A DNA stretch of 64,000 nucleotides from Melitaea cinxia (lineage: Eukaryota > Arthropoda > Insecta > Lepidoptera > Nymphalidae), in NCBI RefSeq assembly GCF_905220565.1, contig NC_059414.1, positions 13,142,001 through 13,206,000 on the forward strand. The letters run 5' to 3'. Shown here in pieces: positions 51,830 to 64,000 of the stretch. Made by a program: the position numbers and the translations under genes. Below the pieces are notes generated by a model. It saw only the letters and a program-made list of their open reading frames with translations, had not been told where the DNA came from and made no database searches. How positions within the stretch are numbered: position 1 is the stretch's first letter; every line of letters starts with the position of its first letter.

Positions 51830-52440
51830 TAATTTTACACTACGAGTACCAGGTAATTATGAACTACTAGGATATCCAATCAGCAAATATATATTCTCTG
51901 TAAAGACTATGTATGACGCAATGCTGGATCCTAGTTATGTGATATGACAATTCTATGGTATGTCTCATTATGTACTTACTCTATTACACTATAAAGTACC
52001 ACCAGGCATTCATGAATAACCAAGAGCTCATCTTTGTAAACATAAGATTTCTATCTCATTGATTGTGTACTTATTTTGTAGTAAAATACTACGAGTTTAA
52101 GTACTAGGCAGCTATGAGTGATCAGGAGCACTTTTGTAAACACAGGTTCCCTGTAATGTCCATGCCATCAATTGAGTTTTTTGCAAAGTAACTGTTAATT
52201 TTCTTGCCGGTTCTTCTTTAGTAAAATCGTCATACTGAATGTTTAAACTAATAAATAACTATTAATAATAACAATAACTATTCTAGTAATAACTATTGCT
52301 AGAATTAATTAATTAAATACAAAATTAATTATTATTAACTTTTAATTACTCAAAATTGCACTTGAAGCCTACTTGAATATAGAAATTCCGCGAATTGAGT
52401 ACCAGGCGTTCATGAACAAGCAGGATAAATTAATACTCTA
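51830..52440. repeat. diverged tandem-like array, unit about 105 bp
   Basis: A motif near AGTACCAGGCATTCATGAAC recurs at 51844, 51993, 52099 and 52397, each preceded by a Tyr-like TACTACGAGT or TACACTATAAAG phrase; in the first three it is followed by a CTTTTGTAAACA-type phrase. Spacing is 149, 106 and 298 bp, consistent with units of about 100-150 bp of which some have decayed. Confidence 0.5.
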
Positions 52441-52524
52441 TTATTTCAAGTATTAACTACTAACGTTATGATCACAGGTCAATACGGGCCAACTCACGCT
52501 GTCTCAGTCATTAATGTCTAATAA

Positions 52525-52775
52525 TAATCTATCTTCTAAATATAAAAAAAAAGTGGTCGCTAAGTGCGTTGCTAAAAGTATAACTTGTGAACGGCTGCAC
52601 TAATTCGACAATTTTTTTTTTCAACGTGTTCTAATATATTGCAAAACGATCTTACGAAATGAAAATTTAAGAATATTGAGCAGAAAACTTCGATAACGTA
52701 AGGAAACAAAATTATTATTTCAACTTTAAACGTTCGACAGTTTCCAAGCCAACGTCTGTCAGTTCAGCTAGTTAT
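52525..52775 (+). repeat. RTE-like repeat
   Basis: Begins near TTCTAAATATAAAA and ends CAGTTCAGCTAGTTA, the common LINE-derived repeat layout, with 'GTGAACGGCTGCACTAATTC' inside. Confidence 0.6.
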
Positions 52776-53094
52776 TAATATTATCCACTTTCCTAGTACG
52801 TCTGTTCTCATCGCGGAGAACATGTCGTGATCATTAACCGCAACGACAATGCCAGGTTGACTCTATCGACGATATCGGTTGATATCGGTGACGATATGAC
52901 AGGTCCGGTCGAGCGGGGACATCGGATCGACGACCGTGGTTCGGAGAGAATAGAAATTATATGCTTTAATATTATTATTATGGAAATTAGATATTAATAT
53001 TGTTTTAATATTGTGAGAACTTCGTTGTTATGTAAAGTTTTTATTTCTCTTATGTAGTAGTATGTATAGTTATTTAAACATGTTGAGTAAATGG
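52776..53094. other. unassigned DNA
   Basis: A GC-richer stretch at 52800-52940 is not explained. No open frame of note. Confidence 0.35.
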
Positions 53095-53425
53095 TACATG
53101 CGTGGTGGATTAGCCTCCGGCTCCTTTCCTACGTGGAGAAAGAGACCTATGTCCAGCAGTGGGATGTTACACGCTTTTTTTATATAACTAACTAAACTCT
53201 GCAAACAATTGTACGGATCACCTGATGGTAAGCGACTACCGTCTGCAACACCAGAAGAATCGCAAGCGCTTTGCCAACCCTATCCTCAATTCTCCCCAGG
53301 GGCTCTGGTCACCACTCACCAACAGGAACACAATACTGCTTGAAATAAATATTATTTAGCTGTTATCTTCTGTAAGGTCGAGGTACTACCCCAGTCGGGA
53401 TGTTGCATGCATACTTTGAGCAGGA
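53095..53425. repeat. SINE tail fragment and family E LINE fragment
   Basis: 53100-53175 has the SINE-B tail (GACCTATGTCCAGCAGTGGG). 53190-53420 has the family E sequence uninterrupted (GGTAAGCGACTACCGTCTGC to AAGGTCGAGGTACTACCCC), the equivalent of 38965-39575 without the SINE. Confidence 0.75.
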
Positions 53426-53929
53426 AATTTCCTGATGTGCCCTATCTCAATCAATCTGTCATTCAGTCATTCAGAGGTTGAATCGATCAATCAATCAGTT
53501 ACAGATAAATAATTAATAATTCATACACCACATCAACTGTAACCTTCTTCGTCTAAATACGGGTAATTACGACATTGACTTCGACCTATTCAAATGTAGG
53601 TTAATCATATAACAGCCAAATATTTCATATTTACACGCTTCCTTGAACTGACGTAAATATTTATGTACATTAACTTCACATCATCTGAAGTATATGTTCA
53701 TAAAATTAGCAAACTTGATGCGAACCAGACTCTGAACAAAGGACAAACAAACAAAGGAAAAAACAGTTAATGAATCAAATTCGTTTATTTACGTGATTCT
53801 TTGATGTTAATATTTCTCCGTATCCTCAAAAGAGGATTGTTAAAAATTACAAATTTCTCGGAATGTTAAATCAATTTTGATTAAAGTTCATATAGGAACA
53901 ACTATGCTAACTTTAAACTTTTTTTTTCA
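53426..53929. other. unassigned DNA
   Basis: Nothing recognised. Confidence 0.4.
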
Positions 53930-54450
53930 CTTTATTACAATAGGAATCAACAATAGTTTATTAAAAATTATACATATTTACAATTCACAACTTAAGAACT
54001 AAATATTTACAGATAGTTTTGGTATAAATCATGTCCACGTGGAATTGTGTCAAGAATGCTGGCAGCATTTCCCCGTTGAATCGCTATGCCGATTCTCTGG
54101 GCAAAAAATGCACCAGCCCTCTTCTCACAAGTGGAGGCAATAAGGCGAGGAGTTAAGACTTTAAGCTGACGTAGGGCACAGCAGGAAATTTCCTGTTCAA
54201 AATATGGAGCAGCCCGACTAGGGTAGTAACTCGACCTTACAAAAGATCACAGCTGAATAATACTGTTTCTAAGCAGCGTTGTATTTCTGTTGCTGAGTAA
54301 GGTTATCAGAGCTCCTAAGGGGAATTGGGAATAGGGTTGGCAACGTATTTGGGATACTTCTGGTGTTGCAAACGTCTATAAGCTACGGTAATCGCTTACC
54401 ATCAGGTGAGCCATATGTTTGTTTGCTGATCTAATTATATTTATAAAAAA
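53930..54450 (-). repeat. LINE 3' end (reverse), then family E fragment
   Basis: 53930-54120 is the complement of 19430-19545 (GGCAGCATTTCCCCGTTGAA and TTTACAATTCACAACTTAAG). 54255-54450 is family E (CTTCTGGTGTTGCAAACG, CGCTTACCATCAGGTGAGCC). Confidence 0.65.
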
Positions 54451-55434
54451 AGGGCTGCAAGAAGCCGTGTGACGTGTGACGTTGCCGAAGTTTGTCACTC
54501 GAATTTCTGCTTCTGAGTTGTGGTGTAGAGAGTTGAACTTTGGATTCGCAACGTTGGTAATATACGTATTATATTTCATACATTTAATTAAAAATATATA
54601 CATATATTGACCATTAGTCTAAAACACAAACCTTTGCCATCTTTAGGAGTAGATGAATGCAAATTGCAGCCTCGAGTGGGAATCGAACTACAACCGTCAG
54701 TGTCAAAACATTTTTTGTTCTTTTTGTTACTCTAGAACAATTTAAAATCCTAGAAGTTATAAACAACATGCATCTAATATGCGTAGTTATCATTTTTTTT
54801 TTAAATGAAGCTATAAAGATTTGACATCCGACATAAAAAGATCTATAGCCATTTAATAATCCATCGTTATTTATAAACGTCTATTATATCTAGCAAATTG
54901 TATCGCTTCCTGTTTAGCTGTAAGGAGTCATCCGTCATATAACTTATATTGATCATTTATCATAATTTCGCTTTAATCTAACATATTAATTATTATTGAC
55001 TTAAAAAAAAATCCGATTTGAATAGAAATTAAGAAATGGATTTGAATCAAACTTTTTAGTAGGTAATCTTTTAGCCAAATCAAACAAAATCAATAATTTA
55101 ATTATAAAATTAGCGATAAGATCACTTTCCCAAACAAGAACCCAAAACCAAAAGAGAAAAGCAAGTTTACTACCGACTATGCCATCATGCTAGTCAGAGA
55201 CAGGATATACATCATTAAGCGCCATCTAACGGCAGTATAGTCAATTTAGAACTAATAATTATATTAATGAACTGATCGGGATCAGCTGATATGAAATCAT
55301 GTATCAGGTGATAAGAGATCAAAGATATGTCCTGTTGAAGAGTCTCTAATAATAGATTGAAGATTTAAAGGTTTGCACAGACTACAAGTGGGTTGAGAGA
55401 ACTGTAGTGTAACGTCAAGTTATTTCTGTGCTAC
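54451..55434. other. unassigned DNA
   Basis: No gene or clear repeat. The 75-codon frame at 54376-54603 is not convincing. Confidence 0.4.
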
Positions 55435-55845
55435 GCTTCAGCCTGTAATATCCCACTGCTGGGCATAGGCCTCTTTCTCATGTAGGAGAAGAATCAGAGC
55501 TTAATCCACGACGCTGCTCCAATGTAGGTTGGCGGATACTATGAGTAACGATCGCTATAAGGTGTACATGATAACAACCGGGACCGACGGACGATAATAA
55601 TTTGTGAAATATAATTTCAAAATAATGACGCGTTAGCGCAGCGGTTATAGCACTTGGTTTATCGCTATTGAGCTGGCGGTTGCGGGTTCGATCTCCGCTA
55701 ATGACATACATTTGTATTGGCCATATAGATGTTTGTCGTTGTCTGGACGTTTGTGTTTATGTATTTGACTAGACCGTTGGCACAGTTTGTAGTAGGCTCT
55801 GCTTTTTATGCTCCGCGGGTTGTGGGTTCGCGGTTGGGGATAACT
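55435..55845. repeat. SINE family B: reverse tail, forward tRNA head, second tRNA-like head
   Basis: 55438-55595 is the reversed tail and middle (TGCTGGGCATAGGCCTC). 55628-55720 is a forward head with A-box-like TTAGCGCAGCGG and B box GGTTCGATCTCC. 55765-55845 has another tRNA-like block (GTTGGCACAGTTTGTAGTAG, GGGTTCGCGGTT). A composite of two or three insertions. Confidence 0.7.
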
Positions 55846-56834
55846 CAAAAAGTACTTATCTGATCTCAGATTATTATTTCGATTAAAAAGGAATCATGAA
55901 AAAACAACATAAAAAAAGTATAGAGAACCTTTTTTGTTTAGTACTCGATCTAGGTAATTACGTAGTACTGTGATATGGGGATCGTCTACGCTGCATTTCA
56001 TTTAATTTATATTTACTGAATAAGTGTCAATGCAATGGCGTAATGTTCCTACCGATTTACTTATAATTATTATTTAGTAAAAACGATCATTCCAAATTCG
56101 AAATATAATCATCGTTAATAAAGTCTATAAAATATCGTATTAATAAAGTTGGTTTCAAAATAATTTCGATTTTTTTTTCGATCTTCTGTCTGTCATAAAC
56201 TTATTTTTTTTTTTTTATTTATGCATAAAAAAGTTAAAACTAACATTACAGTGAACCCAATGCGCTAGTTAAGTCGATCACAAATTCTACACCTACAGAT
56301 TTTTGTATACAAATGACATTAAATTTAACAAATAATTTAATCAATTCAATAAAATCAATAAAAAAATTTAAGTCTAACTAATTAAATAATCACACACAAA
56401 AAAAATCATAAAATTCATAAAAATAATACATTATGTTATGTTATATAAACCCATATTAAAACATTTATAACTAGTATTAAAAGGACAGCACTTAACACAC
56501 AAAATGCAAAACAAATCGGTACTGAAAGTGCCTGTCACGAACATTGTAACGTCATTCACTTCGTCACTTACAAGCAATTAAAATACAGATAAACCCTAGG
56601 ACTAGAGAGAAAACTGAATGGTTTAATTTTGCGTTTATTTCATCAGTCTTGTAAGGAATATTGCAAACGGACGACATTTGTCACAATTCTATTCACAATA
56701 ATAAAAAATTAAATTAAAAATTTAAAAAAAACCACTGACACAATAAATAAGTTGATTTTAAAAAGTAAAAAATAATTAAAGAAACTCAATATTAAAGTAC
56801 CTAAGTCTGTACGAGTATTAATAATTCTAAAAAT
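55846..56834. other. unassigned AT-rich DNA
   Basis: T run at 56203-56215. No gene. Confidence 0.4.
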
Positions 56835-57449
56835 AATTGTGTTTGCTCGCAAACGAAAAAAAAACCGACTTCAATTACATCAACTAGTAATACAACGTAG
56901 ATCGACAAAAACATAGTCAAGCAACTACGCGTTATCAAAGATTACTCAAAAAGTAGTTATCAGATCTCGATGAAATTTATATGTGACCACATGATAAACA
57001 TCAGCTTTCGATTAAATCAAAAATTATCAAAATCGGTACACCCAGTAAAAAGTTATTGCGGATTTTCGAGAGTTTCCCTCGATTTGTCTAGGATCCCATC
57101 ATCAGATCCTAGTTTCGTTATCATGGTACCAAACTAGGGATATCCCCTTTCCAACAAAAAAAGAATTATCAAAATCGATACATCCAGTAGAAAGTTATGC
57201 GGTATAATACAACGTAGGTCGACGAAAAAAGCGTCAAGTAAAAACGCATTATTAGATATAACTCGAAAAGTAGTTGTTAGATCTCAAATAAATTTAAATG
57301 GGACCAATTGGCACACAAAACCTTTCGATTAAAACAAAATTTGTCGAAATTGGTCTACCCGGTCAAAAGTTCTGATGTAACATACATAAAAAAAAAAAAA
57401 AAAAATACAGTCGAATTGAGAACCTCCTCCTTTTTTGGAAGTCGGTTAA
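56835..57449 (+). repeat. GACTTC interspersed repeat, long copy
   Basis: Same start (ATTGTGTTTGCTCGCAAACG) and end (GAAGTCGGTTAAA) as 9891-10484, with very high similarity throughout. It retains 'GTTATCATGGTACCAAACTA', deleted in the other copy. Confidence 0.85.
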
Positions 57450-57713
57450 AAATACATCGCATTGGGGGACCGCTCCTATTTATTTATTACCTACTATTTA
57501 TTTTTCATTAGTATCACATGCCTACCTAAGTCTTTTACCCGAGCCATAATATTTAGGCAGACGTCGTTGACGGTCGTATCCGAAACGCAATATTTTGAAG
57601 TAATTTTATAAAAGTTTATTTTTAAATTCATCTACGTTGCTTAGTTAGGTTAGTTTAGACTATTTGTCATTGAATTGTTAGGTTTGGAGCGGTCCCCCAA
57701 CGCGATGTATTTT
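57450..57713. mobile_element. MITE with 27-bp inverted ends
   Basis: Left end 57450-57476 (contains CATTGGGGGACCGCTCC) is nearly perfectly complementary to 57686-57713 (contains GGAGCGGTCCCCCAACG). About 264 bp, non-coding, directly abutting the GACTTC repeat end. The target duplication is unclear. Confidence 0.8.
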
Positions 57714-57774
57714 TTATGATTATTTTATTTATGATAGGGAAATCGAATAAAACCGCTGAACTTTATTTATTTTA

Positions 57775-57855
57775 AGCCGTTGTGGTCCACTCTCTGATCC
57801 TTCTTACATGGGGAAAGAGGCCTATGTCTAGCAGTGGGATATTACTGAAGCGTAA
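57775..57855 (+). repeat. SINE family B tail fragment
   Basis: TGTGGTCCACTCTCTGATCC to GGCCTATGTCTAGCAGTGGG. Confidence 0.7.
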
Positions 57856-58239
57856 AACAAATACATATAATTTCAATTTGTAAAATATTTTGAATCACTA
57901 AAGTGCTTTTGAAGGCTATTTGAATAAACAAATTTTTGATTTCTAGAGTTATCAGAATCCATTGTCGTCCCGTCTGCGGAATATTTCTAGATTAAGACTA
58001 ACACACAAAATAGGGCAACGAAGTGTTTATTAAAGCACTACATCGCACGTAGTGGTATTAGTCACTTTTATCAATATTAATGCTATCAGCTGTCTGTCCG
58101 CTCGCAATAACTCAATTAAGTACGATCAACTTTATTCGCATGAGATCATCCAATACGGTCATATTTATTTGAAATTAATTCAAAGTTTATATTAAAAACA
58201 ATATAATAGCTGAAACATATTCCTCTATATAATTATATG
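57856..58239. other. unassigned DNA
   Basis: Nothing recognised. Confidence 0.4.
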
Positions 58240-58380
58240 AAACATTCTCCTGAGGGAATTGGAGATAGGGTCGGCAGCGCGCTTGTGATGCTTCTGGTGT
58301 TGTAAGCGTCTATAGGCTACGATAATCGCTTACCATCAGATGAGCCGTACGCTTGTTTGCCGACCGAGTTGTATAAAAAT
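58240..58380 (+). repeat. family E LINE 3' end
   Basis: TGCTTCTGGTGTTGTAAGCG, TAATCGCTTACCATCAGATG, GCTTGTTTGCCGACCGAG and an AT tail. Confidence 0.7.
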
Positions 58381-58390
58381 ATATATTATA

Positions 58391-58782
58391 TGGGGCCATT
58401 CATTAATGAAGTGAGCTGAGAATTGGGGGGAAAGGTACAATGAAATCTCAACAAATCTCATTTAAACCGAGGGGGGGTAATCGAAAATCTCACATCAACT
58501 GCAAAAAATATCAAATACTACAGATACTATATATATATATATATGGTGTTCATTTTTTCGCTAAAATAAATCATGACTATTAAAATCATTTAGTTTTTAC
58601 TTTGAATTTTATTTAATGTAAATAAATTAATATAGTATACTTGAACAGTTTATTATTTTCCGTCAATCTCTATTATATTCAGCGTCAATCTCACGTAAGG
58701 GGATCTAAACTCACTACATCTCACCTAAAGGGGGGGAGGTCTAAACTGATTGAAAAAAGCTCACTTAATTAATGGATGCCCC
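58391..58782. mobile_element. MITE with about 28-bp inverted ends
   Basis: Left TGGGGCCATTCATTAATGAA and onward to GTGAGCT; right, complemented, TGGGGCATCCATTAATTAAG and onward to GTGAGCT. Interior has two G runs and TCTCA repeats, no coding. Flanks are AT repeats, so the target duplication cannot be read. Confidence 0.75.
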
Positions 58783-58907
58783 ATATATATTATTCGGTTC
58801 AAGACTATGTATTAGTGATAAAAAAATGTGTGGATTTAGTGGTTGCACTTCAAGCAAGAATTTTATAAGCCGATTAATCTCTGTTAATTAAAGCAAACAT
58901 AATTTTG

Positions 58908-59135
58908 ACTAGCCTGTTGGCGCAGTTTTTAGTAGTTCTACTTTCTGCACCGTTGCGAATTCGATTCCCGCCTGAGTCTCAGTGTAATATTTGTATTTAT
59001 ATATTTATATATGTATTATTTTTATGTTTATTTATCAAATAAAAAAACTATTTAGGTATAACAGTCGGTCGTTACCTATAATACAAGCATTAAGTTGCTC
59101 AACATAGGAACAGACGACCGTGTGTATATGTTATA
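58908..59135 (+). repeat. tRNA-derived SINE (third type)
   Basis: Head CTGTTGGCGCAGTTTTTAG with B-box-like ATTCGATTCCC at 58958-58968, then a body with 'ACAGTCGGTCGTTACC' and 'ACAGACGACCGTGTG'. The body differs from family B. Confidence 0.6.
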
Positions 59136-60865
59136 AAATATTTATTTATTTTAATTTGTATAATGACGATTCCAGGTGCTTTTGAAGCCTATTTCAATAA
59201 CTGTTTTATTTTTCATTTGATTTAAATTCATTTACTGTAAAATTTTGATGTGTTTCAAATTATCTTGGTAGGAACTAAATTCTGTGTTTGTGATAGCTTA
59301 TTTTTGAATTAAAAATACTTATTAAAATTAAGATTTAATACTATTGATGGGGAAAAAATACGAATTATCATCATTTGCCTAATTCCTTGTGCATTTTCTA
59401 GACACGTGTCATCCAACATAGCTCACACTTTCATTAATTCCTAATAATGAAATCAAACTATCAACTTCGTCTTTGTTTATATCATACACAGATGATAAGT
59501 CATTTTATTTAAGAGTTTATTACACACGAAATTCAATGTAAAATCGTTAATTTAATTTGCTAGCAGCAATTCATTGTTTTAAGCGGTCATTTCTTCTGAA
59601 TCGACCTCGATTATATGAAAATATGTGTACATGGTAAAAAAAAAGTTTCTCGGTACGAAACTTTTTAAATCCTTATTGAAAAACGAACAATTGATTGTAA
59701 ATTGATTTCCAATCAGGTAGTTACATTCCAATGCGGGAGTTTTAAGATTTTATACCCGCTATGGTCCCGCCACACTATGTTTGTTGACTTCCTGTATATA
59801 TTTTTTTCCTGATGACCTGTAAATGTTTATAATAAATAGAAATATATAGTGTATACTAATAAATAGGCTTCTAAATACGTGTAGATGACCTTTTATTGTA
59901 ATGATCATTTTTTAAAGAAATATCATAAATGATGAAATTAATAAAAATGAAACAAAATTTATGAACTGCGAATCCCGTGAAAAAGGTCGTAAGCGCCATG
60001 CAAAACGCATATCATTTAATGTGTTTCTTTCTTTATGTTGACACGTTTTTCGTTTCATTGCCTTTCTAATTAAAACGATTTTAAAGAAGTTTCATTTCAA
60101 GAATTGTAGCAAAATAACTAATATAAGCAATGTGTGGTCATATCCTTAAGTAAAGCCATACGGTATAGTAAATAAACTCCGTCGCTGACCATAAAGCGCT
60201 ATTGTTAGTCGCGTGCGCGGTGCCGGAGTATTTTATGTTTATGTGACGCGACCTTTACTCAAGGGCTGTATAAACTCTATAGCTAAAATTTAAAAAGTTT
60301 AAATTTTAATTGTATGCGTTTTCTTTGAAAGCATTTCATTCCTTATTCTTTAATTATCTGACTGCTCTGAAGCTTAAAAGACTTACGGTTAAAATTAACA
60401 TTCCATTGAACAATTCTGAATTGTGAAGCTCCGAAAGATGTCAGCAGTCTATTTTTAGTGGGGAAATGAAGAATTATAAGCTCCGATATTTGTTCATATA
60501 TACACCCGTAAATGTGCGCAACTATCAGATACCTTAAAATTATAACATTTATGTGTGTTACTGCATATTCATTCGTTGAAGCTTCGTGAATTCATTTAAA
60601 ATCGTTGACTGAATTTGTACTTACGGTGAAACGACAAAATTTCCACACTAATCTTTTTTTTTTCAAAACTACATTTTGGACAAATGAATAATCATTCATT
60701 TGTCATATTATTTATTTTTTTCCGTCATTTATGATAACATAAAAGGTCTCATTCTACTGTAAGCCGTGGAGTGTTAGGCGTCTATAATTAAACTAATAAA
60801 GCGAAGAATCAATTTGTTAAATATTTTCTTAAAAACATATATTTTTACATATGTCAAAATTATAT
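59136..60865. other. unassigned AT-rich DNA
   Basis: No gene or clear repeat seen in about 1.7 kb. Confidence 0.4.
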
Positions 60866-62051
60866 TTACAAGTTAATATCACATTCACGCCTAACGTACT
60901 TTGAACCTTTAGAAAATATATATTTATAATTTTTTTCAGTGGTAGTTTGTCCGATAACTATTACTTCTGCTAGCGTCTTCACTTCCTCATTTACTTGTGT
61001 TCTCCAATTAAATTTTAGTTCTTCAACAAAATGGTCGACAATGTCTTCTGTAAGTATTTGTATATCTTCTTGTACCAAATATTGTTTACGTAAAGATTTT
61101 AATACGTTACCAAAATAGATAGCTAATGTGTCAGCATCATTAGTAAGGGTTTTGTCAATAATGTCTATTAATATAACAATTGCTTTGGATCGTGTTTTAT
61201 TTTTACTACTATTGCTTGCTCCTAATTTATATTTACCAGTTATAATTGTATCAATCATAGAAAGAAAATGCCGTACTCTTGATAAATTATTAAGTATATC
61301 TTTCAGTTTATTGTTGATAATTCCAACTAACTTATCACCGAAAACGTCTCTGAAATAATTGCTTTTTCTTTTAATATCACTGCTAAGCCTGTAACTACAT
61401 ACTTTATTTTACTATCCGGTTTGTTTAGTATTTCCTTTATAACATCTGAAATGAAATCTGAGTAAGCAGGAAATGGTCTTCAAACATGTAGAATTTCGCA
61501 CGCATATTTGAATTGTAGTTTTTTATCTTCAATTAATTGTTTAGAAAGTTTTTCTTTTAAACCATTGATTTTTTCTATATTAATATCAATTTTTTTAGTA
61601 ACTTTCTTTAAAATATTATTACATATATCATGTATTATTTGATTCAATGTGATAGCTAAATCCAGTATAATATACTTTTTATCAATGCAACTAATTTTTG
61701 AATTGATTTGAAGTATACTATCAGTGTAGTTGTTTGTTATTGAAGTATAGTTTTCAATTGCAATCTTTTCGAAATCAGAAGTATTCATCTTAAGTTTTAA
61801 TTGTTTTTTATGTATTTTGTTATTAAATTGAATTTGACTCTAGCTACCAAATGTTTATAACAAAGTTCAATTTTCATTTGTTTCGTAAGTTTTCTCTGAT
61901 ATTTTGTGAAATTGGTATTAATGTCTGATTTTAACCCATCTCCTTTTATTTTGTCACTTTTAATGATATCATCGTCATTATTTTTGCTAAGGAAATTGTT
62001 GTTTAGTAAATATATGTTTTTCATACTAAGTGTATATTTTGACAAGGGCAA
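60866..62051 (-). pseudogene. broken coding region, function not recognised
   Basis: Three minus-strand open frames follow one another (62051-61797, 61788-61480, 61258-60866). In the gap 61480-61258 further coding-like sequence continues in shifted frames, and the join at 61790 needs only a small shift. Together they look like one former gene of about 390 codons, rich in Lys, Ile, Asn and Asp, with at least three frameshifts. The N-terminal part is basic and the middle looks helical. No consensus introns explain the breaks. I do not recognise the family; composition alone cannot tell host gene from transposon or foreign DNA. Confidence 0.5.
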
Positions 62052-62715
62052 TGGGGATGGAATATAATTATTTCACATTGAGAAAAAAAAAATCTGACTT
62101 TAATTTTGAAGTTAACACTTCAGAAGCAACCAAAGTGTGCAATCGTTGATACCGCTAGCCTATGAGTTTTATAGCTGCTACATAAAATTACACTTTTTTA
62201 TATATATTAACCGAATTGATCTAGCGTTTCTCGAGTTTTACACTTATCAATTAACAATTCATTTTTGTTTATATAGATATCAGTTACAAAATTCTATCGC
62301 TTACAAGTAAGACTGTACGTACTAACGTACACACTTAGTCAGCGATACCTAAATTGATTAAAACCTAACTAAACGAAAATTTGAAAAAATCTCTTCGATA
62401 CATATTTCACAAAAAAAAAAAACTTTTTATCCAAAAGGCGTGCAATATTCCTAGCTATAGAAACTATTTTCATGACCTAATTTATTTGTAATCTGTTCCG
62501 TTGTATCAATGATTGTCATACTTACCGCAATATTTTAATACGACGAAGTAAATGCACAAAAATATAATATTTTTATCGTGTTTACTGCTCATTTCGAAAA
62601 CTCGATTGCCTGTTTTAATTAAATTGTACGCGTTGCGTTTAATGATCGTGTAAAACGTATTTCTCGATTAGCAATTTTACGTCCATTAATCACTTTGCGT
62701 GATACGTCAATATTC
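62052..62715. other. unassigned DNA
   Basis: Nothing recognised. Confidence 0.4.
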
Positions 62716-62870
62716 TTTGACGTGGTAGCGCAGTGCTTACAGTAACTGGCTGTTGTGCTAGCGATCGTTGGTTTGATTCCGACTCATCAGATGTTCCCGG
62801 ACTCTTGATATTGGTTTTTTATTTCTACTATGAATGGTTTAGCGCAGTGGTCACAAAACACCTTAATTAT
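62716..62870 (+). repeat. degenerate tRNA-derived SINE heads
   Basis: GACGTGGTAGCGCAGTGC is A-box-like and GGTTTGATTCCGACTC B-box-like; a second A-box-like TTTAGCGCAGTGGTCAC lies at 62837. Too degenerate to be tRNA genes. Confidence 0.55.
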
Positions 62871-63518
62871 TACTATTATTGTTGTTGTTTTTGGTAATTT
62901 TTCTCAGCCTTTGGCTAGTTTGTCTGTATTTACGGGTCAAAACCAAGTAAATGCAGCGTGTGGTGTGTTAAAATTATGTGTTGTGTGGAATTTCGTGTTC
63001 GTCAATTTGCAAGAACTTTCTTACGATTATTATTATTATTACTTTCATAAATTACTTTCTTATTTAAAAATATCAATTAATCATCCCTAAAATCATAGCT
63101 TCGAACTATTCAAATTTGTAATATAAGTAACTGAATGTCTACTGAAAAGTTTATGGTATCTGCTATTGATTTAAAGATGTCGCCCGCAGCATCTCTAGCA
63201 ATTATAGCAGATAATATACTACACTTTAGATCTGTAAAACATTTTAAATGTAATTGTGATAATAATAAAATGAAATATTGATGAGATCAATACATATCCC
63301 ACTACTATAATAGATGCGAAAGTTTATAAGGGTTGAAAGAAAATTATAAAGTAACATTATAACGAAACAGCTTCTTCGCATTTTATCGCTGTTTACTAAG
63401 TTTTTTAGTTGCTCGATGCTTCGGATACTTTACAGCAAGCGTGGTCACGGGATTCCTCCCGGCTAAACATTAGAAAACAAAATGATAGATAATTGTTAAC
63501 TCTTTTACGTAAATACTG
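62871..63518. other. unassigned DNA
   Basis: The 86-codon frame from 62830 has no family likeness. Nothing else recognised. Confidence 0.4.
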
Positions 63519-63924
63519 TTAAGGGGCTACACTACCTCAGCTCGAATTCAGATTTCACCCGTACTAAATACACATGAGAATTGAGAGCGCTTGGTTATTC
63601 ATCGCGCGAATTATATGTATTTTCTCCCCACAAACATTATCAATAGTTATTTTTTTAAAAACGCAACATATAAAATGTTCTTCATACTTATTTCAATTAC
63701 CATGCTTAATCTCAAGTCTATAACTTCTATATTTACTGAGATATTGAGGTTTTAATACAAAAATAGGTAATTTTGCGATTTTTTTGTATCGAGAAAATTT
63801 TATGGAATCGTGTTTTTGAAACATATGAAAGATAGTTTATGTCCTGAACATTACCATACATAAATTTCAAACTTAAATTCTGCCGAGTGGAAAATAAGCA
63901 ATTTGAGGTAGCATACACTCTTAA
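63519..63924. mobile_element. TTAA-flanked MITE (piggyBac-type), copy 2
   Basis: Same ends, TTAA flanks and interior as 5120-5554, at high identity. It lacks about 30 bp near 63878 that copy 1 has (TATTCAGTTGTTTGGAAGAT and onward). Confidence 0.85.
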
Positions 63925-64000
63925 TTCAAAATCTTGATAAATCTGCATAGAAATAATACATATATAAATACAAATATTACACCCATACTTAGGCAGGGAT

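Noticed and set aside
60866..62051. An intact gene with short introns
   Set aside because: No GT-AG pairs of realistic intron length join the frames; the gaps are about 10-220 bp and themselves look coding in shifted frames.

Overview
The window looks like nuclear DNA of a lepidopteran insect. It is AT-rich and full of interrupted repeats. It carries two digestive-trypsin-type genes with insect-style introns and a one-exon TRPA channel of the pyrexia type. It also holds tRNA-derived SINEs with RTE-type tails, non-LTR retrotransposons, and Tc1, piggyBac and Tigger/pogo DNA transposons, plus a short TTAGG run. No prokaryotic operon, CRISPR array or rRNA gene is visible.

Region 1 (about 1-3.4 kb): simple-sequence DNA and a dead, 5'-truncated non-LTR retrotransposon 3' end.

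Region 2 (3.4-23.6 kb, minus strand): two tandem paralogous serine protease genes. Each has four exons with identical intron phases (1, 2, 0), and each encodes 260 aa including a signal peptide whose exon lies kilobases upstream. The upstream gene (16562-23543) is a normal trypsin with H, D, S and Asp189. The downstream gene (3428-9644) is fully open and correctly spliceable, but all three catalytic residues are replaced (His to Thr, Asp to Asn, Ser to His). Disulfide cysteines and the activation site are kept. This is the most interesting object in the window. Introns of both genes are packed with mobile elements: a piggyBac deletion derivative with intact ends, a TTAA MITE, a dead Tc1, foldback elements, and a LINE broken by nested SINE/RTE insertions.

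Region 3 (23.6-40.6 kb): no host gene recognised. It contains an apparently intact two-ORF Jockey-group retrotransposon (29.4-34.2 kb), a TTAA-flanked MITE (36.3-36.9 kb), and a complete tRNA-derived SINE with a 14-bp target duplication (39.2-39.5 kb).

Region 4 (40.8-43.8 kb, minus strand): a complete single-exon TRPA channel, most likely pyrexia.

Region 5 (44-64 kb): transposons and repeats. There is a 2.5-kb Tigger/pogo element with a PHD-like finger, inserted in a repeat whose empty paralogue lies about 5 kb away. A related short element, several MITEs and SINEs, a diverged tandem array, and a broken unrecognised coding region (60.9-62.05 kb) follow. The host genes here (two proteases, one channel) do not form a pathway. 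All calls come from reading and hand-translating the sequence; no database search was possible.
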